NCBI GenBank assembly: GCA_013398175.1
Contig: VZRZ01005358.1
Span: 49,202-113,201, forward strand
Length of the DNA: 64,000 bases
Reading direction: 5' to 3'
Source: Climacteris rufus
Taxonomy: Eukaryota > Chordata > Aves > Passeriformes > Climacteridae
Numbering within the stretch: position 1 is the first letter of the stretch; each line of letters begins with the position of its first letter. The position numbers were made by a program, and so were the translations under genes. Positions 1-11,800 of this stretch are shown here, piece after piece. The notes beneath the pieces were generated by a model that saw only the letters and a list, made by a program, of their open reading frames with translations, did no database searches and was not told the DNA's origin.

Positions 1-2455
1 GTGGCCTCTCACCCGGAGCGGGATGGGCAGCAGCCACCTCGTCCCATTGCCCGGTTGTGGTGTGGGTGCTGAATCTCTTTTCCAGGCTCAGGTTTTTCGG
101 CTCAGCCCCGCTCCCTGCAGCCCCTATCAGGATATCCAGCTGCTGCCTTTAATGGCCGGAAAGGTAGTGCTCTCCCTGCTCGATAGCCATCGCCTGGAGC
201 GAGGTGGAAACAACGGGCTGGGGCTGTTCCCTGCGGCCCCGGCCAGAGGCTGCAGGGGATTTTCATGCGCTGCTGCCGTCCCCATATCCTGTGGCCGGAC
301 CCTGCCCTATCCTGAGGCGCACACGGGTCGTACCGGGGCTTCCCGCTGGGAAAACAGGACCCTCCTCCCTGTCAGGTCAGGCCCGAACGGTGCTTTGGAA
401 ATGCCAAAACCCCCAGGAGAGCTGATCCTGCCCGGCTCGGCCGCCCGCGGCTCCGCGGAGAGACGCTCGACTCTTCTCACTTATTATTTGCTTTTCTTTT
501 TTTTATTATTTTTTGTGATTTCTCCTCCTGCCGAGGCTTTTCCCAGCCCAGCCCAGGCATGTCAGGAAAAGCAAATCCAGGGCTTCCAGCCTGGGCTGGG
601 CGGCTCCCAGACAAGGGGCAGCGGGACCCTCAGCTGTGCCACGCAGTGTCCCCAGTGCCCCCAGTGTCCCCAGTGTCCCCAGTGCCTCACTGTCTCCAGT
701 TCATCGGAGGATTCATGGGTGGTTTTGCCCCCCAGACCACTCTGGGTGGGAAGTTCTGTCCCCAAGGCCACTCTGGGTGTGAAGTTCTGCCCCTGAGGCC
801 ACTCTGGGTAGGAAATTTTGCCCCCGAGGCCACTCTGGGTAGGAAGTTTTGCCACCCCAGACCACTCTGGGTGGGAATTTTTGCCCCCAGGCTGCTCTGG
901 GTGGGAACTTTCGTCCCCCAGGTCACTCTGGATAGGAATTTTTGCCCCCAGGCCACTCTGGGTCCTGGCAGGTCACTCCCAAATCACCCACTGAGCGCTC
1001 CTGCCAGGCAGCGCTGATGCAGGAGCTTCCCTCGCCTTCCCTCTTTTCCTTCCACCACCCACTCTGCAGAAAGCTGTCAGTGCTTTGGCCCAGATGCCAA
1101 AATCTCCCAACACGAGCCATGCTGGAGAATTTCTCCATGCAAACCTCGCCGTGCCTCAGTTTCCCCCCTTGCAAAACCGGGCTCAGCTCTGATCCCGGGG
1201 GCAGGGCACGCTCGCAGCCAACCCTTGGATTTGCACCCATCTCGGAGTGGCTGTGCTGGATTTTTTACCTCCCCCCGCTTTCTCCTCCCCAGCGGGCCCT
1301 TGGGCAGCAGCTCCCATTAATCAGTAATCGAACGGAGACGCCTCCGGGGGCTGGGGGCGGTGGGCAGGGGCAGCCAGGCATGGCAGCTCCGGCCTCTGGC
1401 TGCTCGGCCCGGGGTGTGCCACTGGCAAGCAGAGCTGTAAAACGAAATGTGAAACCTGGCGGGGCCCGGCCGGTGAGAACCGCGCTCGGCGCTGCCCCAG
1501 CGGCACTCCCAGGTAAATAAATACGCGCTCGCCAGCGCCTCGGGCCCGGGGCCAGCCAGGGAAGGGACTTTTTTTTATTATTTTCTTTCTGTGTCTGAAG
1601 TTTCTGGGCTGCTATTTCAGGCATAGTTAGGGCGATTCAGGCTGCAGAGCCCTTCCTGCCCTCGCCCCGTGCAGCTTCCAGCCCGGGAAGGGGGTTGGGA
1701 GATGTGAGTGCCTCGTTGTCTGCAGACATCTGCTCTCCTGCTTCAGTTCCCGGAGCCTGGACCGGGGTGTCTGCACTTCCCGCCCACCATCTCGGGGGAA
1801 ATCAGGCAAATGGGGGCAATCTGCAGCGCAGGAGTGTTTGGAGGAGCTGGGATGCATCTTGTGCATCCTCTAGGACCCGAAATAGAGCTGCTGACACAGA
1901 GATTTCGGGAGCGGCTGCTCGGAGCATGCAGTGCCCGTGATCCAGGTCACGGAGGGATGGATGTTTGTGTCCCAATGGCACGGCCACCACAGGGTCCATC
2001 CACAGCCTCTGCAGGCTCAGAGTGTCCTGTGGGTGACAAAGGACATGGAGGTGGCTGCTCACATCCCGGCCTCCCCCCCTCCCGGATCCCTCCCGGCGGG
2101 ATCCTCTCCTCCTCTGGTGCAGCTGGGCTCCATCAGAGCTGCTTCTCGCCCCTGAAGTTTTCCTTCCCAAATAGCACAGCCATTTCCGATGGGAACACTC
2201 CTCATCACGAGTCCAAGGAGTGCAGTAATTCCTGGACTCATTATTTATCCTGATTGAGGGCTGGTCCAGCAGCCAACACACAGTGATGTGACCTCCACCT
2301 CGGATCCCTGGCAGAGGACGGGGCTGTGGTGGGACGGGGTGACCGCTGCCCAGTGGTGCTGCTGCGCCAGGAGTGTCCCTGCCCCTCGGTGACGCTGGCC
2401 CTGCTGGGGACACCCTGGTGGCTGCTGCAGCCTCACCCTGCCCCTCTGCTCCCAG
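1..2455 (+). other. ITPR3: Upstream intron of ITPR3 (partial)
   Basis: No coding exon similar to the ITPR3 N-terminus was found on either strand, so this is taken as the intron before the first in-window exon. It is GC-rich with low-complexity CCCAGTG runs near 650-690, the 31-bp minisatellite at 737-975 and a T-rich run near 485-520. The open frames here carry no recognisable domain. Confidence 0.6.
737..975. repeat. 31-bp minisatellite in ITPR3 intron
   Basis: About eight imperfect copies of a unit beginning CCACTCTGGGTGGGAAGTTT recur at 737, 768, 799, 830, 862, 892, 923 and 953, a period of 30-32 bp. Copies diverge by substitutions and single-base indels. Several spurious frames cross it. 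Confidence 0.9.
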
Positions 2456-5400
2456 ATTGCCTCTTCAAGGTGTGTCCCATGAACCGCTACTCTGCCCAGA
2501 AGCAGTACTGGAAGGCCAAGCAAACCAAGCAGGACAAGGACAAGATCGCGGACGTGGTGCTGCTGCAGAAGCTCCAGGTGAGCAGGGCTGAGGCACTCAG
2601 AGCAGGCAGTGCCACGAGCTGGCTGGGTGGTGACATCCACACCTCTGGTGATGCTGGTTTGGGATGAGAAGGGATTTCCACCTGATTTTTTTTCCCTTGC
2701 CCCCTGCCCAGCCATGGCTGTCACACCCTCCTGCTGCTCCTTGTGCAGAGCAGCTCTGTGAGCACAGCCTGGGGCACCCCAGGACACCCTCAGCACCCCA
2801 GGGCACCCCATGCAGGAGGGAACCCTGCGGCCAGGACGTGCTCCAAAGGGAAGGGAAAGGCTCCCGTTGGCTTCCCCGAGGTTTGGAGCCACGTCAAACG
2901 TTGCACAATGGCCTCAGACAGCTGGCGAGGCCCCGCAGATGATTCATAAAACCGAAGCTGAGCAGAGATTCACTAAATCATCTCAGCGGGCCTCCAGCCC
3001 AGCCCCAGCCCCACCATCCCCACTGTGCCTCGGGCAGGGGAGGCTGAGCAGTGCCAGGACAGGCTGTCCTGCCCTGGGGGTGCCGGGACAGGCTCAGTGC
3101 CTCCAGCCCGACGCGGTCGCTGGCACACGGAAACCCCAATTTCCTGCTCCCCTTAGAACGGGGTTGTAACGTCGCAGCTGTCCTGGCCACGGCTGGACCC
3201 AGAGGCTCATTTCTGAGCCTGATTGATTGCACCTTGGTTAGGGTTTGTCTCAAAGAGATTCTGCCATTGCCTCGCTCCTTTCCGTCGCTCCCGGTGTTTC
3301 CCTTCGCGGCCGGGGCAGGAGGGAGCTCCAGCAAGTGCCAGGCTCCAGCCTGCTGCTTATCAGGGAGGCTGATAAACAGGCTGAGAACATCCCCCAGCCC
3401 ACAGAGAGGATTTCCTGAGGCAGGAGAAGCCGGGTCTGGAATGGAGAAGCCCTGCCTGCGATGCCCATGGTCGCCTTTCTGAGCTTGTGCTGTTTGCTGC
3501 TGTGTTTCTGTGGGTTTAAAGCTCTGTGTTCTCTTGGCCCAAAGCAGTGCAGACAGGCCCTGGGGGCTTCCCTGCCCCTCTGCTGATGTTTCCCAGTCCT
3601 TCCTGCTCCCTCCCTGCTGCCAACCTCCATGGGCATCCCTGAGACCCCATCCTTGGGCTTGGGGACAGACCCACCCCATCCAAGGGACAGCCTGGGAACA
3701 TCAGCCCCGGGAACTCACACACTTGGGGCAGCCAGCCCCAGCCCCAGCCCCTCTGGCTGGTGGCGAGGGAGGTGCTCAGATCTGGAGGGAGATTTGGGAC
3801 ACCCCGTGGTGCCGGATCTCTCGCCAGAGCCGTGTTGCTCCATGGGGTTGTTGTTAAACTCCCACGGCCGCATCCGTGCAGGGTTTCTTGGCAGCAGGTT
3901 TGTTTTCCTGATGGCAGCAGCCACCACCGCAGGGCTCACGGCCCCGAGTGGCTGCGTGGGGATGGAAGGTAACCCTGGGTGGCACCCAGAGCTCTGTGGG
4001 GATGGAGGGTAACCCTGTGTGGCACCCAGAGCTCTGTGGGGATGGAGGGTAACCCTGGGTGGCACCCAGCGCTCTGTGGGGATGGAGGGTAACCCTGTGT
4101 GGCACCCAGAGCTCTGTGGGGATGGATGGTGGCCCCAGGTGGCNCCACCGCAGGGCTCACGGCCCCGAGTGGCTGCGTGGGGATGGAGGGTAACCCTGTG
4201 TGGCACCCAGAGCTCTGTGGGGATGGAGGATGGCCCCAGGTGGCACCCAGAGCTCTGTGGGGACACATACCAGGTGCATTCAGAGCTCAGGCCTGTTTGG
4301 GCACTCACAGAGCTGCTGCCCCATCCTCTCTCCCAGTGCCAAGCTGTGATTCCAGATGTTTCCCAATTCCCCTGCCCTGAAGGGAAAGAGGGTGACAGCA
4401 GGGTGGGAAAGGGCAGAGGCTCTCCCAGCTCCATCCCAGCTCCATCCCAGCTCCATCCCAGCTGCAGGGGAGCCCTGGGCTGGTGCTGCCCGGGCTGTGC
4501 CTAGCCTGGCGCCAGGGCTGTTGGTGTTCCCTCACCATTCCCAGATTTTCTGTGGGTGCAAGTTCCTGCCTTGCTCCACATGTGTCAACATCACATCCCT
4601 GCTCCAACTGCCAGCGCATGGAAAATGTCTGTGGTTTTGGAGAGGGGCTGCTGAGCCGTTCACTCGTGGGGACCCATCCTGCTGCAGCAGGTCCAGACCT
4701 GCTCCTGCCTCTGGGCACGGCACCCCTGGCATGGTGCCTTTGGCTCCCTGGTTTTGGTGCTGCCCAGAGCCCCCAGTCCCCACGGCCCCTCTGGTGGGTG
4801 CCTTGCCCCAGTGCTCAGCCTGTGCCCACCATCCTTGTTCAGTGCTGTCCCAAAACCTGCTGTCCTGGGGGAATTTTGGTGCCTGCCCTAATTTTTAAAG
4901 TCCTCAATTTAAAGCTCTCATGGACTTCCCAGGGCTGGTATGGCCCTGGGCTGAGCTCTTGGATGCTCCACGCTGTGGCCCTGGGGGACAGAGGGATGCT
5001 GATCCTGCGTCCCAGCCTGTCCTGTCCTTCCTGAAGCCAAGGGTGTGAGTGGCCCCTCTGGGATTTGCTCCAGGGGAGGGAGGAGGGTGGTGCCACTCTG
5101 AGCTCTTCTCCTTTTGGAGCAGCACGCAGCACAGATGGAGCAGAAGCAGAACGAGACGGAGAACAAGAAGGTGCACGGGGACGTGGTGAAGTACGGGAGC
5201 GTCATACAGGTACGGGGGGACAGGGATCCAGCACGGATCCAGCATGGATCCAGCACTGGGGAGGGGCTACTGGGATCTGGGAAGCCTCAGGGGGCTGCAC
5301 TGCTGCAAATCTCCCATCCTTGGCCCCTCCAGCTGCTGCACATGAAGAGCAACAAGTACCTGACGGTGAACAAGCGGCTGCCGGCGCTGCTGGAGAAAAA

Positions 5401-5878
5401 CGCCATGCGGGTGACACTGGATGCCACTGGCAACGAGGGCTCCTGGCTCTTCATCCAGCCCTTCTGGAAGCTCAGGAGCAACGGGGATAACGTGAGTGTG
5501 GGGCCTGGGAGTCCCTGAATGGGTGTGCAGAGAGCTCCGTGCCAGGGCTTGGCTCCTCGCTGGGAACCCGGTCTCATCCTCGCTCCCTTTTCCCATTTTG
5601 CTCCCCAGGTAGTCGTGGGAGACAAAGTCATCCTGAACCCTGTGAACGCTGGGCAGCCACTGCACGCCAGCAACTACGAGCTGGCTGACAACGCTGGCTG
5701 CAAGGAGGTACAGGGGGCTGGGCTGCTGCTTTTCCTCCTTCTTCTGTTTTTTCCCTCGTCCTGGGAATCGTGACCGCGCTCTCTTGCTCCGTAGGTGAAC
5801 TCGGTCAATTGTAACACCAGCTGGAAAATCAACCTGTTCATGCAGTTCTGCGACCACATGGAGGAAGTGCTGAAAGGG
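2456..5878 (+). CDS. ITPR3: ITPR3 exons 1-5 of window: suppressor (first beta-trefoil) domain
   Basis: Exons 2456-2577, 5123-5209, 5333-5491, 5609-5707 and 5795-5878 encode most of the N-terminal suppressor domain, which lowers IP3 affinity and couples binding to gating. The first starts in phase 2 (xAT TGC CTC, an Asp-Cys-Leu junction) after a cccag acceptor. Readable stretches include FKVCPMNRYSAQKQYWKAK, LLHMKSNKYLTVNKRLPALL (typical MIR/beta-trefoil sequence) and DATGNEGSWLFIQPFWKLRS. The exon at 5609 begins with the VVVGDK segment and that at 5795 ends Leu-Lys-Gly before gtaagg. Confidence 0.95.
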
Positions 5879-8800
5879 GTAAGGAAGGAGGTTTGGCTGT
5901 GTGGGACCCTGCAGGTTCCAGGGATGCAGCCCTGGTCCCCTGCGGGGACAGGACGTGTGAGCAGCCACTTGGCTCTGTGACAAGAGGTCCTGCCTTGAGG
6001 ACGGTAATTTCTGGGAGAATTCATCACGTGGAGATCAGCACAGCGAGGTGGAGTGGGATATTTTAGGATCTCCAGGCAGCAGGTAGCTGAGGGCACCAAT
6101 TACCCTCCACCTCGGGGTGTTAAATTTGCTCTCGGGGACAACCTGATGCCCACGCAGAGCCTGCAGTGGCTTCTTGTGCAGGGACAATTCCCAGCCCTGC
6201 AGCAGGGATGGCTGTTGCCTGGGAAAGGAACTTTCCCTGCTGAGCTATTGTTCGGGGCCGAGGTCCTCCAGGAAGCAGCTGGATGGACGTGGATTGTTGT
6301 GATCTCGCAGACGTTCATCCCCAGGCGCCACGCTCAGCACAGCTTCCTCCATCCTCCTTCCCGGGGTGGTAATGCCTTAAACACCTCGGGGAGCAGAGCC
6401 TCTGCCTGCTCCAGGGGTGTAAAGGGATGGATTCACATCCTTTTTTATCCTGGGGGTGGAAGCAGAGGAGTCACCTGCACGGATAACGGGAGGGATGGCC
6501 CTGCAGGGTGCCCCATTCCCAGGGCTCAGAGGAGCATTTGTGCTGCCTGGGGAAGGTTTTAGCAGAGCTCAGGGAGGTTGGATGGACAGAGGTGACAGTG
6601 CCCTGTGATCCCCAGGGTCCCACAGTCCTGCCCTATAGCTGGGAGCGGTGTCCAGGTGGAATCCCATCCCCTTTGCAGTGTGGGGGGTTACAAGAGGAAA
6701 TACACTGCTTTGCAGGAGGGTCATGGAGAAATTTCTCCACTGAATAAGTGGTTAAACATCAGAACAGGCTCCCCAGGACAGTGGTGGACTCACCATCCCT
6801 GGAATTGTTCAAAAAGGGAGTAGACAGACACCCCAGTTTTAGTGAGCATGGGGGCGTAAGGTTGGACTTCCTGGTCTTGGAGGTCTTTGCCAAGCTGAAA
6901 GATGCCATGAATCTCTGTCCCTGGTGCAGGGGGACGTGGTGAGGCTGTTCCACGCCGAGCAGGAGAAGTTCCTCACCTGTGACGAGTACAAGGGCAAGCT
7001 CCACGTCTTCCTCCGCACCACCCTGCGCCAGTCAGCCACCTCGGCCACCAGCTCCAACGCCCTGTGGGAGGTGGAGGTGAGCAGGGAGGGGGTGCAGGGT
7101 GTGTTTGGAGACATCCCAGTCCCTCATGTGCCTCTGGCTGAGCTCTCCTGTGCCTCTCCCAGGTGGTTCACCACGACCCGTGCCGAGGGGGAGCCGGGCA
7201 CTGGAATGGCCTGTACCGCTTCAAGCACCTGGCCACGGGCAACTACCTGGCAGCGGAGGTAAGGGGGTGGCAGAGGGGGCAGGAAGGTGCCCTGGGGCTG
7301 TGACACCCCTTGCAAAGGCAGTGCCCACCTCAGGCAGGGAGTGATGCCCAGCATTGCCTCTGGTCCCCTCCAGTTTGCTCTGCGAGTCGCTGCGGCTCCT
7401 CCTTGCTCGCGGGAGATGTTGACACCTGAACATCATCGTTTATCTGGTTTAGGGCCAAGCTTGCCCCCCTGAAATCCCCTGCCCCAGGATGAAGGCTGGT
7501 TTGGGCTCCTTTCCTGGCCCAGGCAGGCAGGAGGGGGTGGCCGGGGCTTGTCTGTGCTCACCCAAGGGACCGACTGGCACAGCCCGGCGTGTTGGAAGCG
7601 GGACATGACTCATCCTGCTGTCCTTGCCTGGGAGAGGGTGGGGGCAAAATCTGGGTCTGGAACACCATCTGCCAGGTTTTTTTGGTCCCATTTAAGGCCA
7701 GCTCAAGGCCTCCTGACGGAGGCTCGAAGGAGTTGCTGCACTGAGAGAACTGGGTGTATTTGGCACTGCCAGGACCGAGGGCTGGGCTCTGCTGCCAGGG
7801 GAGCAGGGACATCCCAGGGGTGTCAGGGTGCCAAAGTGCTCCCCAGCTGGACAAGACACCCAAGGGCAGCCCCCAGGGCCCTTCCATCACTGTGGGATGG
7901 AAAACAGCAAATATTGGGGCTCTGAAAGGCTTTAAACCCAAAGACACTCGGTTGACACCTGCAGAGGAAAGAAGATCTCAGACTGACCCCCATCCTAGGC
8001 TGGTGCTGCTCACTGGGAGCTCAGCCTGGGACCTCCAGGGAGTTCTTGCTGCCACACAGAGCCCAGGTCTGCTCCTCTGGGCTCCTCCATCCCACTCCCA
8101 GGGCTGAAGCACCATGAACTGGGTGCAGGTCCCACCCTCCAGCCCCACCCGGGCAGGTTTCCTCTGTGTGATGTGCTCAGGGAAGGCAGGAATAGGGATC
8201 ACACACCATCCTCAGGGGTTTGGAGGGACCAAGGGGGGGACTGACAGCTGCCTTTCATCTCCCTCTTTAACTTTTCAGGAAAACCCAAGTTATAAAGGAG
8301 ACGTGGCTGAGCCCAAAGCAGCGCCCACGGTGAGCAGAACCGCTGCTGCCGCTGCCCCAACCACGCCAGCTCTCAGCCAGTGCCTGAAAGCAGGGAAATG
8401 CCCCAAAACAGAGCCCTCTGAGGGTGCTACAGCCGAGTGTGTCCCACTGCCAGCACAGCATCCCCAAACCCACACTTAGAGCAGTGTCCCCATGTCCCAC
8501 CTGCGAGGGGACCCTGCCAAAACCTCTTGGAGGGGTCCCAGTGCATGTTGGCTCCCCAGGCCACGGGGAAATGCTTGGTAGATGAGAGAGTTGGACATTC
8601 AGGGGGGGTTTCTCTGTTGTTGGTGAGGTTTGGAGAAGGGGAGGCCTCGTAGCTCAGGTGCATCCTCACCGCTTGTGCTCTGCTCATGTGTCCGGGCACT
8701 GCGAGACTCAGCCCCGGCAGAGCTTCTGCTGCGTCCCCCTGATGCTGTGGGCACAGGGCCCTGGGCTCAGAGACCCTTGAGCCGGGCTCAGAGACCCCTT

Positions 8801-11800
8801 CCCCACCGTGCAGGGGGGCAGCAGCCGCGCCAGCCGCAGGAACACGGGGGAGAAGATCAAGTACCGGCTGGTGGCCGTGCCCCACGGCAATGACATCGCC
8901 TCCCTCTTCGAGCTGGACCCCACCACGCTGCAGAAGACAGATTCCTTCGTCCCCAGGTATGGCAGGGCGGTCAGGAGGACGAGGGGAGGCTGGGTGCTGG
9001 GAGGAGGGCAGTGCTGGCTGTCCCCATGGGGGTCACTCGCTGGGACATTGTGCTGTCTGCAGGAACTCCTATGTGAGGCTGCGCCACCTCTGCACCAACA
9101 CCTGGATCCAGAGCACCAACGTGCCCATCGACATCGATGAGGAGAGGCCCATCCGCCTCATGGTACGGCCCTCTCCCTCCTCCCTGCCTGGGCTTGTTCC
9201 CTGTTCCCTGATGGCTCTTAGGGTGCTCCTTCCCCCCCAGCACCCAGGCTTTACCAGGGACTGAAATACCCTGGGTGATGCAAGGAGGTGGGTGGATGCC
9301 AGCCTGGAGCCCACCCCAGTAATCCAGAGCCCATCCCAGTCACCCAGAGCCCACCCCAGCCCCTCTGATGGGGACAAGCGGGGTCACTGACATCTGTGGG
9401 GTTGGTGGGGACACACCTGGCATTGCCCTGTCTGTGATGCTGCTTCCCCCTTGCTTCCCAGCTGGGCACGTGCCCCACCAAAGAAGACAAAGAAGCTTTT
9501 GCCATTGTCTCCGTGCCCGTGTCCGAGATCCGGGACCTGGACTTTGCCAACGATGCCAGCTCCATGCTGGCCAACGTGGTGGACAAGATGAACGAGGGTT
9601 TCCTCAGCCAGAACGATCGGAGGTAAAAGGGCCCTGGGAGATGGGGCTGTCCTGGGCTCCTCCGAGGGCTCCCCAGCAGGAGGAGGCCCCTGCCTGGTGC
9701 TGGTGCCAGCACTGCCTTGCTTCCCTGCCCACAGCCCCAATCCACGCCTGCTTCTCCCAGGAGCCTGGCGAGGAAACCAGATAACGGCACAGCCCCTCCT
9801 AGAAAAATATCCGAGGGGCTGGGAGATGGCCCCGCGATAGGGGCAGCCGCCTTAGTCACGGCATTATTTTTAGGTGGGTGGGTTCTTGGTGCTTCCTGAG
9901 CAAACACAGATCCCTGTGGGACAGAGCAAGCGGCTTCCGCCCTGCCAGCCCTCCCAGCAGGGGTGCCACAGGGGTGACCAAGGGGACAGAGGCGTTAAAT
10001 GCAAAATCCCTGGTGGGAGCCACGAGCAAAGACCCCAGGCATTCACCCTGGCACGTATAGGAACCATAGGGGCTGCAGGTCCAGCCATTAACCCCCATCA
10101 GGGAGTGGAGGATCAGCCAGCAGCTCCTCTGGCAGGTTTCTGAGCCCTAACATGGGCTCTTTGATCCCCCCAAACCCATGGGCATCACTGCAGGGACCTG
10201 AGCCTGGGCAGGTGAGCAGCTCCCAACCCACTTGCCCCATGTCTCTTCACAGGTTCGTGATCCAGCTGCTGGAGGACTTGGTGTTTTTTGTCAGCGACGT
10301 CCCCAACAATGGCCAGAATGTGCTGGACATTGTGGTGACCAAGCCCAACCGGGAGCGGCAGAAGCTGATGCGGGAGCAGAACATCCTGAAGCAGGTGATT
10401 GGCATCCCAGCAAGGCTGTGTCCTGTGTCCTGTGTCCTTGGAGGTGTCCTGTGGAGTTGTCCCGTCCTGCTCAGGGCCACTCCGAGGCCCAGAGGTCTGG
10501 AAGACCCCATGCAGGAGGGTCTGGTCTCCGGCTCTGCTGTCCAGCCATGCATGGAGGGGTGATGGTGTGGAGCAGGACACAGCGCTGACCTGTGCTTTTG
10601 GGCAGATCTTTGGGATCCTGAAAGCCCCCTTCAAGGACAAGGGCGGGGAAGGGCCCCTGGTGCGGCTGGAAGAGCTGTCGGACCAGAAGAACGCTCCCTA
10701 CCAGTACATGTTCCGGCTGTGCTACCGCGTGCTCCGGCATTCCCAGGAGGATTACCGCAAGAACCAGGTGCACAGGGGTGACTCCCATCCCACCACCAGC
10801 TGGGCAGCCCTGGGGCGCTGCCACGGTCCCGCTGGGGCAGGGGGACGTTGCTCACGGCTTCTCTGCCCGCTCCAGGAGCACATTGCCAAGCAGTTCGGAA
10901 TGATGCAGTCCCAGATCGGCTACGACATCCTGGCCGAGGACACCATCACGGCCCTGCTGCACAACAACCGCAAGCTGCTGGAGAAGCACATCACCAAGAC
11001 CGAGGTGGAGACCTTCGTCAGCCTGGTGCGCAAGAACCGCGAGCCACGGTGAGCGCGGGGGCTCTGCGGGGTGTGGGGGGACAAGGGGACCCCCAGCACC
11101 CCCTCTCACGGCACAGCTGCCTCTCCCCGGCAGGTTTCTGGATTATCTCTCGGATCTCTGCGTGTCCAACCACATCGCCATCCCCGTCACCCAGGAGCTG
11201 ATCTGCAAGTGCGTGCTGGACTCGAAGAACAGTGACATCCTCATCAAAACTGAGTGAGTGGCCCAGGCTGAGGTTTTCCACCTTGGGCGTTGGCTGGCCC
11301 AATGCCAGGCACCCACCAAAGCCCCTCACTCATTCCCCTCTGCAGCTGGGCAGAGGAGAGAAAATTTAATGAAGGGTTTATGGGTTGGGATAAGGACCAG
11401 GAGAGCTCCCTCACAGGCAAAACAGGCTCTAATTAGAGACAAGAATTAAGTTTATTGCTACCAAAATCAGAGCAGGATGATGAGAAGTAAAATAAAACCC
11501 TTAGAAACACCTTCTCCCCACCCCTACAACAAACCCCCTGCAGAGTGTGCCTGGTCCAGCTCCCACTGAGGCCCTGTCCCCCTCGAGGTGCAGCCGCTCC
11601 ATCCACGGGAGCACTTCCAGATTTCCCCCTTTCCTTTTGCAGGCTGAGGCCGGTGAAGGAGATGTCCCAGACCCACGAGTACCTGAGCATTGAGTACTCA
11701 GAGGAGGAGGTCTGGCTCACCTGGACGGACAAGAACAACGACCACCACGAGAAAAGCATCCGGCAGCTGGCGCAGGAGGCCCGGGCTGGCAATGCCCATG

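Noticed and set aside
1..2455. First coding exons of ITPR3
   Set aside because: No translated segment resembles the N-terminal MSEMSSFLHIGD or GFISTLG sequences, so these exons lie to the left of the window.
3715..4504. Frames of 239 and 161 aa with X residues
   Set aside because: They read through the 40-bp minisatellite and the N at 4144.
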